DNA from: CAZRXG01 sp964603985
Lineage (GTDB): Bacteria > Chloroflexota > Anaerolineae > Aggregatilineales > UBA3940
NCBI GenBank assembly: GCA_964603985.1
Contig: CAZRXG010000002.1
Span: 124,001-188,000, forward strand
DNA: 64,000 nt
Reading direction: 5' to 3'
A program made the translations under genes and the position numbers. The stretch's first letter is position 1. Each line of letters opens with the position of its first letter. Below the pieces are notes generated by a model. It saw only the letters and a program-made list of their open reading frames with translations. It searched no databases and was not told the origin of the DNA. This document shows positions 51,366 through 59,303 of this stretch, piece by piece.

Positions 51366-53321
51366 ATGCAGTGGCGCTTTTGGCACTGGATGAGTGTTCC
51401 GGTTGTGTTGGTTTTGGCTCTCTCGCTCGTGCCGGTGGCGGGTGCCCAGAGCAAGGAGCTCAGGTGGGATCGCTGGGATGCCGATATCCAGATTAACTCG
51501 GATGGCACCTTCACTGTGCAGGAGGAGTATGCGATCACGTTCACCAAGGGTGAGTTCACGTTTGGGTATCGTGATATTGACATTAGCCAGTTCGTTGAGA
51601 TCAGGGACATTCGCGTCCGTGAGGGAGCCGTTGAGTACGAGGAGTCGCGCAGCCAGCAGGCAAATACGTACTACTGGACAGTGGGCGACGAGAAGTACGT
51701 GATCAGCTGGTTCTTCCCGCCGACGGAGAATGCCACGCGGGTGTTCACGGTGGAGTACACGGTTGTTGGGGGAATCATCATCAATGAGGAGGTGGGGGAC
51801 AGGTTCTTCTGGAAGGCTGTTGGAGAGCACGCGTTCCCGGTTGAGTCTTCGACGGTGACCGTGCGGATGCCGCCGGGGGCGACGGTTGATACGTCGATTG
51901 AGCCGGCGTTTTTTGGGCCGGATGCTACCTATACCATTGCGGACGACCTGACCTACGTGACTTTTGTGGCGGACTACATCCCGGCCAACCAGGAGTTTGA
52001 GGTTGGCGTGCGTTTTCCGCATGGCTACGTGCCTGCCGAGGAACCTCCCTGGCAGGCTGGGTACGAAGAGGAACAGGTCAGGATTGAGCAGCAGCGCGAA
52101 GAGGAGCAGGCCTGGGATGAACAGCAACGCCCGATGTACAACCTGCTGCTGGGGAGCCTGGGTGTGCTGCTGCTGGTTGGGGGGCCGCTCGCCATTTACT
52201 TGCTCTGGTTGTTCCGTGGGCGTGACCCGAAAGTTGGGGAGGTGCCGTCTTACATCACCGAACCGCCGTCCGATCTGCCGCCGGGGCTGGCGGGCACGCT
52301 GCTTGACGAGAAGGCGGATCTTCAAGACATCGTTGCGACGATGGTTGACCTTGCCCGGCGGGGTGCTATTGAGATGGAGGAGCGGGAGCGGAAAGTTTTT
52401 GGGCTGACGACGCACAAGGACTTTGTCTTCCGCAAGAAGGAGGATTTCTCGGACCCACTGCGTGATTATGAAAAGTTGCTGATCAAGGAGGTGTTTGGTC
52501 GGAAGACGGAGGTTGAGCTTGACGACCTGAAGTACGAATTCTATACGGCCATCCCTGAACTGCAGAAGGCGCTCTACAAGGAGGCTGTGGAAGAGGGGTT
52601 GTTCCCGACCAGCCCGAAGGCGATGCGTGGTCGCTACTTGGCGTTGGGGATCGTCGGGCTGGTGCTCTCGGTGGGGGTTGGCTTCTGCGTCATGGCTGCG
52701 CTTGGTGACCGGATTGAGGCGGTGATCTGCCCGTTTGTGTCGATGGGTATCACGTCGATTGTGCTGCTGGCCGTCAGCCGGGTTATGCCTGCCAAGACGA
52801 GGAAGGGTGCCGGTGAGGCCGCAAAATGGAATGCTTTTAGAACGTACCTTCGTGGTACCGAGCGGTATGCCGACCTTGAGTCGGTCACCGATCAGTTTGA
52901 CCGTTACCTGCCATTTGCTATCGCGTTCGGACTGGAGCGGACGTGGATCGGCAAGTTCTCCCGTATCGAGTCCACACCCATGCCGCCCTGGTACATCCCG
53001 CTTGGGATGCCTCGCTACCGCACGGGAGTGCCCGGAACGTTGGGGGGACACATGACGGCCGGTGGTAGCAGTGGGGGCCGGGATCTACGTGGCCAGGCTG
53101 CCAAGCCTGCTCCCTCGCTGGATGGGATGAGCGATCAGTTGTTTGGCGGGCTGAGTAGCATGTCCTCCGGGTTGTTCTCCATGCTGAATTCGACGTCCAG
53201 AACTTTCACGAGTGTGCCGCATAGCTCCAGTTCGGGTGGTGGGTTCAGCGGTGGTGGGTTCAGTGGCGGCGGCTTCAGCGGTGGCGGTGGTGGTGGCGGT
53301 GGCGGTGCCGGGTTTGGATAG
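51366..53321 (+). CDS. DUF2207 membrane protein with Gly-rich tail
   Basis: The 651-residue protein has a signal peptide (VPVVLVLALSLVPVAGAQS), an extracytoplasmic beta-sandwich (about 30-240: WDADIQINSDGTFTVQEEY, with the GEFTFGYRDIDIS strand), a membrane segment near 260, a cytoplasmic part with winged-helix-like text (LQDIVATMVDLARRGAIEM), two further membrane segments near 430-470 and a C-terminal region ending in a Ser- then Gly-rich run (GGGFSGGGFSGGG). This is the DUF2207 architecture. GGGAGGA precedes ATG 51366. It is first of four genes (51366-55502) with gaps of 23-50 bases. In B. subtilis a similar gene set serves the PspA system; the link here is inferred. Confidence 0.85.
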   Translation: MQWRFWHWMSVPVVLVLALSLVPVAGAQSKELRWDRWDADIQINSDGTFTVQEEYAITFTKGEFTFGYRDIDISQFVEIRDIRVREGAVEYEESRSQQANTYYWTVGDEKYVISWFFPPTENATRVFTVEYTVVGGIIINEEVGDRFFWKAVGEHAFPVESSTVTVRMPPGATVDTSIEPAFFGPDATYTIADDLTYVTFVADYIPANQEFEVGVRFPHGYVPAEEPPWQAGYEEEQVRIEQQREEEQAWDEQQRPMYNLLLGSLGVLLLVGGPLAIYLLWLFRGRDPKVGEVPSYITEPPSDLPPGLAGTLLDEKADLQDIVATMVDLARRGAIEMEERERKVFGLTTHKDFVFRKKEDFSDPLRDYEKLLIKEVFGRKTEVELDDLKYEFYTAIPELQKALYKEAVEEGLFPTSPKAMRGRYLALGIVGLVLSVGVGFCVMAALGDRIEAVICPFVSMGITSIVLLAVSRVMPAKTRKGAGEAAKWNAFRTYLRGTERYADLESVTDQFDRYLPFAIAFGLERTWIGKFSRIESTPMPPWYIPLGMPRYRTGVPGTLGGHMTAGGSSGGRDLRGQAAKPAPSLDGMSDQLFGGLSSMSSGLFSMLNSTSRTFTSVPHSSSSGGGFSGGGFSGGGFSGGGGGGGGGAGFG

Positions 53322-53370
53322 GAACCAGGGCCGGGATTTTGTTCTTCGGGCTGATGCATAGGAGTGCTTC

Positions 53371-53889
53371 ATGACACGAACTGTGGGAATCATCCTGATC
53401 GTGGTGGCGGTGGGGGCGCTCGTCATCGGCGGTGCGCTTCTGGCTACCGGCCTTGCGGCGGGCAGTCTGCAACCGGCAGGGGCCGTGCTTGGCTTCGCGC
53501 TGTTGTTTCTGATACTGGTTGCTCCCCTGGGGGGAGGCGGCATCGTCGTGTTGGTGCGGAGCCGGAGCGAACAGGCCGAGCAGGTTGAGGCCGATGCGTT
53601 GCGTAAGATCCTCGACATGGTCAAGACCAGGGGACAGGTGGATATCTCCGACATCGTTATTGAGTTACAGTCTGGCCTGCCTGCTGTCAAGGATATGGTG
53701 TACAAGCTGGTCGGTATGGGCGTGTTCAGCGGGTATGTCAATTGGGATGAAGGGGTGCTCTACTCTGCCGAGGTGTCGGCTTTACGCGGTACAACGCAGT
53801 GCAAACACTGTGGTGGGGAGGTAACGCTGGCGGGCAAGGGGGTGATCAAGTGCCCGTTCTGCGGGACCGAATACTTTTTGCCTCAGTAG
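53371..53889 (+). CDS. Small membrane protein with winged helix and C-terminal zinc ribbon
   Basis: The 172-residue protein has two N-terminal membrane segments (IILIVVAVGALVIGGALLATG; ALLFLILVAPLGGGGIVVLV), a cytoplasmic winged-helix-like region (ADALRKILDMVKTRGQVDI, MVYKLVGMGVFSGYVN) and a four-cysteine zinc ribbon at the end (CKHCGGEVTLAGKGVIKCPFCG). The build recalls YdjG-type zinc-ribbon membrane proteins. It is second in the DUF2207 operon, 49 bases after the first gene. Its exact role is unknown; it may recruit a cytoplasmic partner to the membrane. Confidence 0.75.
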   Translation: MTRTVGIILIVVAVGALVIGGALLATGLAAGSLQPAGAVLGFALLFLILVAPLGGGGIVVLVRSRSEQAEQVEADALRKILDMVKTRGQVDISDIVIELQSGLPAVKDMVYKLVGMGVFSGYVNWDEGVLYSAEVSALRGTTQCKHCGGEVTLAGKGVIKCPFCGTEYFLPQ

Positions 53890-53914
53890 GTATGATTAGC
53901 AAAGGAGTGCATTG

Positions 53915-54442
53915 ATGGCTGACTTCTACCAGAAGATCGTGGAGATGCAGGGCAGCGTTGAGGATCTGGTGCGCAAAGTGCCGGGCTTCGAGGGATATTT
54001 TGAGAAGCAGGATCGCCGGGCAGCCGACCGCCTTTTACGCGAACAACTGGTGCGTATCTTCGAGGAGCAGTTGGGTGAGTTCGGGCGGCTGCAGAAGCAA
54101 CTGATCAATGCTGGTGGCATAGGGTACATGGAGCGTGTGCAGTCGATTGACACGCGGATGCGCACGTTCATTGACCGCATTGAGAGTGCCGCTCAGGGGT
54201 ATGCGGGTCTGTTTGATGCGGTCAAGGTCAAAGAGGATGCGTTGCAGCGGGTGTATGCCTTTGACAGCGCGCTTCTGGCTTACCAGGACCAGTTTGCCAC
54301 CGGACTGCGGAGCTTCGCGGAGGCCATTGGAACCGAGGAGCTTGACGGTGTGCTGATGCAGCTTGACGATCTGGTGACCGAGATGAACAACACCTTCAAG
54401 CGGCGTGTCGAGGCTATGCAGGGTCTGCAAGATGCAGTATAG
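53915..54442 (+). CDS. Predicted all-helical protein of the DUF2207/SPFH operon
   Basis: The 175-residue soluble protein is almost wholly helical, with heptad-like segments (ADRLLREQLVRIFEEQLGEF; DTRMRTFIDRIESAAQG; DGVLMQLDDLVTEMNNTF). It has no Cys and no membrane segment. The start ATG 53915 is set by AAAGGAG at 53901-53907. It sits between the zinc-ribbon gene and the SPFH gene. By position it could replace a PspA-like helical protein, but its sequence does not carry the PspA N-terminal signature. No family was recognised. Confidence 0.75.
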   Translation: MADFYQKIVEMQGSVEDLVRKVPGFEGYFEKQDRRAADRLLREQLVRIFEEQLGEFGRLQKQLINAGGIGYMERVQSIDTRMRTFIDRIESAAQGYAGLFDAVKVKEDALQRVYAFDSALLAYQDQFATGLRSFAEAIGTEELDGVLMQLDDLVTEMNNTFKRRVEAMQGLQDAV

Positions 54443-54485
54443 TAGAAACGCGGGCTATTGTTTGTTATAAGGAGATGACGAAAAG

Positions 54486-55502
54486 ATGGCCAGGATACTA
54501 GACATCGTTGAGCACCCCAATGTTGGGAAAGAGGAGCTGGCATATCGGGAGCCGCAGGCCGGCAGTGGTGACTTCCGGTTAGGCTCGCAGGTTATCGTCC
54601 GTGAGAATCAGGCAGCAGTGTTTGTCCGGGGTGGGCAGGCACTTGATGCGTTTGGCCCCGGCAGTCATACCATCACGACGGCCAATATCCCTTTGCTGGT
54701 TGGCCTGATCGGTAAGGCCTTCAGTGGCGAGACTCCCTTCAAGGCTGAGGTCTACTTTATCAATATGGCTGATTTCCCGCAGGTAGGTTGGGGGACATCG
54801 CAGCCATTGGCGCTGGAGACACCGGGCAAGGGGTTGGGGTGGCTGCTGCTTCAGGGGCATGGCGTTTTCGATGTCACGGTGAGCGATGCGCAGCGTTTTG
54901 CCAAGCAGTATGCTATCGGGAAGCCGGTGATTCGCTTGAGCGACATCAAAGAGCGCCTTCTGACGGTGGTCCTGGGCGAGTTGCAGGATGTCATTTCGAC
55001 TCATGCTCCCGGCGACCTGGGTGGGCTGAACCGGATGATCAGCGAGATTGAGGGCGCGATGGTGGCCCAGATGCGCGACAAGTTCGACGCGGTTGGGCTG
55101 ACGCTGAAGGCGTTTGAGATGAAGCAGCTCACACCGGCCCCCACCTCGGCGGAGGATCTGCGCAACATGGGCCTGCTCGATGTGGCGACGTACCAGGCTC
55201 TACAGGCTGCCGATGCGCTGCGCGATGCGGCGCAGAATCCGAGTGGTATGGCCGGTGCGGGAGTGGGACTTGGCGCGGGCGTTGGGATGGGGCAGGCTCT
55301 GGCCGGTGCGTTCCAGCAGCCTCAACAGCAACAGCAGCAACCGGCGCAGGAGCAGGAAGTTCCCAAGAAGCCGACAACGCCAGATGAGATTCAGGCTTTG
55401 CTGGACAATCTGGATATGCGCCTGGCGAATGGGGAGATCAGCGAGAAAGCATACGAGCGTCTCGTCAAGAAATGGCAAGATAAGCTGGACGAGCTTAGCT
55501 AG
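54486..55502 (+). CDS. SPFH/Band-7 protein with SHOCT-like C-terminus (YdjI-like)
   Basis: The 338-residue protein has a YdjI-like SPFH core: GSQVIVRENQAAVFVRGGQ, DAFGPGSHTITTANIPLL, PFKAEVYFINMADF. A helical zone follows (ISEIEGAMVAQMRDKFDAVG), then a Gly/Gln-rich linker (about 255-300) and a SHOCT-like end (EIQALLDNLDMRLANGEISEKAYERL). SPFH proteins scaffold membrane microdomains; YdjI is a partner of PspA in B. subtilis. No membrane segment or signal is present, so membrane association would come from its partners encoded in the same operon. It is the last gene before a strong terminator. Confidence 0.85.
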   Translation: MARILDIVEHPNVGKEELAYREPQAGSGDFRLGSQVIVRENQAAVFVRGGQALDAFGPGSHTITTANIPLLVGLIGKAFSGETPFKAEVYFINMADFPQVGWGTSQPLALETPGKGLGWLLLQGHGVFDVTVSDAQRFAKQYAIGKPVIRLSDIKERLLTVVLGELQDVISTHAPGDLGGLNRMISEIEGAMVAQMRDKFDAVGLTLKAFEMKQLTPAPTSAEDLRNMGLLDVATYQALQAADALRDAAQNPSGMAGAGVGLGAGVGMGQALAGAFQQPQQQQQQPAQEQEVPKKPTTPDEIQALLDNLDMRLANGEISEKAYERLVKKWQDKLDELS

Positions 55503-55536
55503 CGCAGGCGTCTGGGCCTTCCGGCCCGTGTTGATG

Positions 55537-55561
55537 GGAGACCGGTCAGGTCTCCTTTTTT
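55537..55561 (+). terminator. Terminator of the DUF2207/SPFH operon
   Basis: GGAGACC (55537-55543) and GGTCTCC (55549-55555) form a perfect 7-base-pair stem with a 5-base loop, followed by six T. It overlaps the 3' end of the convergent NERD-like gene, whose stop codon at 55546-55548 falls in the loop. Confidence 0.88.
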
Positions 55562-56265
55562 GTTGCCGGGGTGATGTTCAGGATCTCGGTGAGTTGGATG
55601 ATGTCGGCCTCCGACAGCGTTGGGGCAGACTGCTGGCGAACGTATTCTTTGAGTGAGTATTTGCCCTTGTGGAGGTGGGTGATCGGTATAGGGGAAGGCT
55701 CGCTTATGTAAAGCTCCGTTTTGGGGTGTGTGGGGACGATGATGGGCTGCACGGTGGTGCTGCTCTCGGGGAAGTGCTCGTCAAACCAGGCCTGTGTTCG
55801 TTGGGCCTCTTCGATTGCTTTGGGGCCTGGGTCGCGTGGGGCGTCCTGAGAGATGGAGTGCCACAAACGTAGCAGTGGGCCGGTGGTGTTTTTCCACTCG
55901 TTTCCGTTGATGGATACCTGCAACCGTTGGTGGAGGACTGTCAGGGAGAAAACACCGTGCTTGCAGATCAGTACGTGGTCTGCGGGTAGCCAGAGGTGAA
56001 GCAGCGCTGCTTCTTTGCCGAAACCCTTCAGTGCTTTGTTGAGTGTTTCTTCGGGATTTGGAAGACGTGTCCAGCGGTTGGTGAGTTTCAGCCCGGTGGT
56101 TGACAGGAGTACGCCCAGCACAAGTGGTAGGATTGACGAGATGACATCAGACGTGAAGATGGCGGCCATTGGAGCAGATACGAGCATCATCAGACCGGCG
56201 AACGTTGCCGTTGAGGCGATGAAGTATCTTATCCTGACCCGGCGTGTGTTGGTGTATATCTTCAT
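55546..56265 (-). CDS. Membrane protein with a NERD-like nuclease-related domain
   Basis: The 239-residue protein has two N-terminal membrane segments (FIASTATFAGLMMLVSAPMAA; ILPLVLGVLLSTTG) and then a NERD-like stretch: LPADHVLICKHGVFSLTVL (the core strands), GNEWKNTTGPLLRLW, AQRTQAWFDEHF and QPIIVPTHPKTEL. The catalytic residues of NERD nucleases are not clearly kept, so it may be inactive or very divergent. It is last in a minus-strand set, 10 bases after the MFS gene, with AAAGAG as ribosome site. Codon use is less GC-biased than in neighbouring housekeeping genes. Confidence 0.6.
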   Translation of the reverse strand: MKIYTNTRRVRIRYFIASTATFAGLMMLVSAPMAAIFTSDVISSILPLVLGVLLSTTGLKLTNRWTRLPNPEETLNKALKGFGKEAALLHLWLPADHVLICKHGVFSLTVLHQRLQVSINGNEWKNTTGPLLRLWHSISQDAPRDPGPKAIEEAQRTQAWFDEHFPESSTTVQPIIVPTHPKTELYISEPSPIPITHLHKGKYSLKEYVRQQSAPTLSEADIIQLTEILNITPATKKET

Positions 56266-56275
56266 TTGCTCTTTT

Positions 56276-57748
56276 CTACCTTGTGCTGTTGGTTGACGCG
56301 GGTGCTTTGACCTGTGCGCGGCGCCGGGCCAGGAGTTTTCTCATTCGGGCATGCTTTTCGCGGCTTATTGTGTAGAAGGAGGCTGTGATGATCGCGCCGA
56401 AGAGGAGGACCGTACCGGCCGGGCCGGTGAGAAGGCGGATGGCGAGCAAGGCTTCTGGGGGCTGCTGGAACACTGTTGCATTGGCCGGTGGCGTCTGGTA
56501 GTTGAAGAGGTTCAGGACCTGGAGGGCGATGAAAATGGCAATCGCGCTGGAGATTTTGCGCATCAGGTTCTTGAGACCGTAGTATAGACCCTCGCGGCGC
56601 TGCCTGGTGTGCAGCTCGTCCCACTCGATAACGTCGGGGAAGAGTGCCTCAGGCATGACGTGCGCCGTCGCGACGCTGATCCCTGCGAAGAAGGCCAGCG
56701 TGAGGATGTAAGATCGTTGGCCGGGTTGGATGGTGATTATCAGTACCTGCACCACTGCCCAGAAGAGCATGCCGGTGATGTAGGCGTTACGTTTTTCCCA
56801 GTGCTTCGAGATGTACGTCCAGAGGGGCAGGCACACGATTGACGTTACAATGAGCACAGCAAAGACGGTTGACTCGGTTGTGAGGGAGCCGACGATTGGT
56901 ATTGGAATCTGTGCATTTTGGATGCCGCCTTCGACCCAGTAAGTGATGAAAAAGGGCAGCATGGCTGCGACGAGGTCGAAGGTAACCCAGTTCAGAACGT
57001 TGATGGCCGTTGCTATTCGGAAGGGGCCGTTGTCCAGGGCTGTCTTCAGTGTGCTCCAGAGGGCCTGGGGAGGTGGCTTACTTGTCCTGACGCGCTCACG
57101 CACAGTGAAGGATATTGCCAGGAAGGGCAAAGCGCCGAGCACCCCGAAGATTGCTCCCATGAGGAGGTAGCCCTCTCTGCGCGTTGGCATGAGGGCGACG
57201 ATTTCCGGGGCGCCCGCAGCGGTGGCAAGTGAGGCGATCAGGTTGAACAGCATCCGGTACGTGCCGAGGGAGGTGCGCTCGTCGTAGTCCTCTGTCATCT
57301 CCGGCGTGAGCGAGAGGAACGGCACGACGACGAGCGTTTGCAGGGTATCTGTCAGCATGTAGGCCAGGGTGATGTGAATCATCAGAGCGGCCTGGCTTTC
57401 CCAGGGTGGCGCCCACCAGAGCAGGACAAAAGCCAGCCCGAACGGTATGGCGAAGAGGAGCAGGAAGGGCCGCCGCCGTCCCCACCGTGTTTCCACGTGG
57501 TCGCTCAAAGCACCGATGATGGGATCGTTGATCGCGTCCCAGATGATGCCTATCAGGGCCGCGAACGACGCAAGGAAGAGGTTCAGCCCGACCACATCGG
57601 TCAGGAACTTGGCATAGTAGATCTGCCTGACCGTGTTGAAGCTCGACATTCCCCAGTCGCCGGTACCGTAGACGATTTTCGCCAGGAGCGGCACACGGTC
57701 TTCCGAAGGTGGTTGGGTACCGGTCGAGGAGATACTGCTTTCGGGCAT
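56276..57748 (-). CDS. MFS transporter, GPH (melibiose-permease-like) family
   Basis: The 490-residue protein has about 12 membrane segments and the family's early signature: KIVYGTGDWGMSSFNTVRQIYY, AAL-IGIIWDAINDPIIGALSD (the conserved DPI/G.SD) and TRWGRRRPFLLLFAIPFGL. GPH-family members co-transport sugars or sugar-like solutes with sodium or protons. The start ATG 57748 lies 3 bases after the recombinase stop codon, with GAAGCGGAG as ribosome site, so the two genes are translationally linked. Substrate unknown; no glycosidase gene is next to it. Confidence 0.9.
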   Translation of the reverse strand: MPESSISSTGTQPPSEDRVPLLAKIVYGTGDWGMSSFNTVRQIYYAKFLTDVVGLNLFLASFAALIGIIWDAINDPIIGALSDHVETRWGRRRPFLLLFAIPFGLAFVLLWWAPPWESQAALMIHITLAYMLTDTLQTLVVVPFLSLTPEMTEDYDERTSLGTYRMLFNLIASLATAAGAPEIVALMPTRREGYLLMGAIFGVLGALPFLAISFTVRERVRTSKPPPQALWSTLKTALDNGPFRIATAINVLNWVTFDLVAAMLPFFITYWVEGGIQNAQIPIPIVGSLTTESTVFAVLIVTSIVCLPLWTYISKHWEKRNAYITGMLFWAVVQVLIITIQPGQRSYILTLAFFAGISVATAHVMPEALFPDVIEWDELHTRQRREGLYYGLKNLMRKISSAIAIFIALQVLNLFNYQTPPANATVFQQPPEALLAIRLLTGPAGTVLLFGAIITASFYTISREKHARMRKLLARRRAQVKAPASTNSTR

Positions 57749-57751
57749 TGA

Positions 57752-58798
57752 TTACTCCGCTTCGGGGTTGTTGGGTAGTGTCAGAGGAGTGTTACTACCG
57801 GTGCCGGGATCGGCGACTTGTTCTTCAAGGCTGCGCAGGTAGCGCTTGGTAGTAGAGGGATCGGTGTGTCGTGCCAGTGCCTGCGCTTCGGTTATGTCTT
57901 CGGTGTGTTCCAGGGTGGTGAATACGAAGTAGTGGCGGAAGCTCTGGGGGGTGATCCGCTGCCCTTCTGCTTCCAGCCTTTGACGTGTCTCCGAAGGCAG
58001 AGCCAGCTCTACCCACTGCTCGACGATGTTCGCGCCGGTCCAGCGTGAAATCGCCAGCACCCGCTTCCCTGCACGCTTATCGTGACGGGCGAAAAGAGGG
58101 AGGTGCTCAGGGCTAAACAGGGCCTGGGCCTGGTCGAGCCTGTTGCGCTCGCCCAGGTAGTTGCGAATGGCGGCGTTGGTTGGATTCGAGAGGCTGAAGC
58201 TGATCCCTGGTTCCATCACCAACAGCTTCTGGTCGAGGTTGGCCTGGTAGCGTCGCAGGTCGCATATCTCGGAGACGCGCATACCGGTCTCGGCAAGGGT
58301 GAGGATGAAAGCCTTGTCGCGGCGGGCGCGCAGGCGTTCGCGGTAGGATGCATCCCCCTTCCCCGGAACCGGCGCGCTGCGGGCGTAGGCCAGGATCTGC
58401 TCGATCTCGTCACGGGGCAGGCACGGGATGTTGTGCTTCTTAGGGCGTCGGCTGCGGGTGAGGTGCTCTTCAATCTGGTTGGCGTCGGTTGTCGTCCACT
58501 GCCGGGCTTCGGCGTAAGTGTAGAAATCCAGGATAGCGCGCGAATAGAGATGTTCGGTCTCGACTGCACGATGCTCCTGGAGATAGCTGAGGAATTCTTT
58601 TGCCCACTGAGCGCTGAGCTGGCCGGAGGGCGTTTTGGCAGCCTCGATGCCGAGTTTTTGCTTTAGAACCTGTTGAAACAGGCGGAGTGCCTGGCTGTAG
58701 GCCTGGCTGATCTGTGGTGACCTGTGTGCGTGGATGTCCGCCAGGTACACCTCAGTGGCTCTTTTAAGCGTGGGCGGGGTTGCGTGTGTGGAGGACAC
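57752..58798 (-). CDS. Tyrosine recombinase/integrase, HxxR box altered
   Basis: The 348-residue protein has the two-domain recombinase layout: an N-terminal SAM-like core-binding domain (TEVYLADIHAHRSPQI, YSRAILDFYTYAEARQ) and a catalytic domain with ETGMRVSEICDLRR (Arg I), a Lys-strand region, TPQSFRHYFVFTTLEH (Arg II, where the usual preceding His is Gln) and ALARHTDPSTTKRYLR (His/Trp and nucleophilic Tyr). GTG 58798 is taken as start because GGGGAGG lies 5 bases upstream; an in-frame TTG at 58885 and ATG at 58846 have no site. It heads an operon with the MFS and NERD-like genes and lies beside the short repeats at 58961-59281. Confidence 0.85.
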   Translation of the reverse strand: MSSTHATPPTLKRATEVYLADIHAHRSPQISQAYSQALRLFQQVLKQKLGIEAAKTPSGQLSAQWAKEFLSYLQEHRAVETEHLYSRAILDFYTYAEARQWTTTDANQIEEHLTRSRRPKKHNIPCLPRDEIEQILAYARSAPVPGKGDASYRERLRARRDKAFILTLAETGMRVSEICDLRRYQANLDQKLLVMEPGISFSLSNPTNAAIRNYLGERNRLDQAQALFSPEHLPLFARHDKRAGKRVLAISRWTGANIVEQWVELALPSETRQRLEAEGQRITPQSFRHYFVFTTLEHTEDITEAQALARHTDPSTTKRYLRSLEEQVADPGTGSNTPLTLPNNPEAE

Positions 58799-58960
58799 TG
58801 TTTCCTCCCCTGCGGCGTGGGCGGCAAATTGCCAGAATTTCCCCATCGGTGGGCAAATTCTAACACCAGGGAGGGGCTGGGACAAGGCCTTTACGCTGAT
58901 TATTCAACATACCACCCCATTAATGTTTGAGACAGGGTTGATATGCGTTTGAATCTCGTT

Positions 58961-58972
58961 ATTTCGTGTAGC
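58961..58972 (-). repeat. CTACACGAA repeat, copy 1 (inverted)
   Basis: ATTTCGTGTAGC on the plus strand, i.e. GCTACACGAAAT on the minus strand. It is an exact inverted partner of copy 2. Confidence 0.75.
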
Positions 58973-59027
58973 ATGATTACCTTAAAAGATTTTTCAAACT
59001 CCCCTCAGCCCGATCACTGCCCTCATC

Positions 59028-59039
59028 GCTACACGAAAT
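59028..59039 (+). repeat. CTACACGAA repeat, copy 2
   Basis: GCTACACGAAAT. With its left flank (from 59017) it matches copy 5 at 20 of 23 positions. Confidence 0.75.
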
Positions 59040-59269
59040 CCGAACTCTCCCCCAACCACCATCTACCGAAACACAAACACATGTACCATCTCCCAACCCC
59101 GACCACCCCCCTACCCCAACGCCTGTATCCCCCAAAAACTCGCCGACACGCTGAAGGTCCGACTTGCCTGGTAGCTTGGCAGCCCAATAGCCACAATTGC
59201 GTGATTGCCAACAAAAGCCTCTTCTCAGAAAAACTATTTTACCTAACCCGTTCTATTGAGGCGCTTATC

Positions 59270-59281
59270 ACTACACGAAGT
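59270..59281 (+). repeat. CTACACGAA repeat, copy 3
   Basis: ACTACACGAAGT, located 22 bases past the stop codon of the eIF2B-like gene. Confidence 0.7.
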
Positions 59282-59303
59282 TAGACGCGGGGGTGCATGC
59301 CCA

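Larger units (their letters stand above)
58799..59303. other. Integrase-side intergenic region with repeats and low GC
   Basis: 505 bases without a credible gene between the recombinase and the eIF2B-like gene. Composition is unlike the rest: AT-richer, and from about 59000 to 59150 a plus strand made mostly of C and A. It holds three of the five CTACACGAA repeats (58961, 59028, 59270); the first two form a perfect 12-base inverted repeat 55 bases apart. ORFs here look random. Confidence 0.6.

Noticed and set aside
57752..58798. Prophage
   Set aside because: Only a recombinase gene is present; no capsid, terminase, tail or lysis genes were found within the window.
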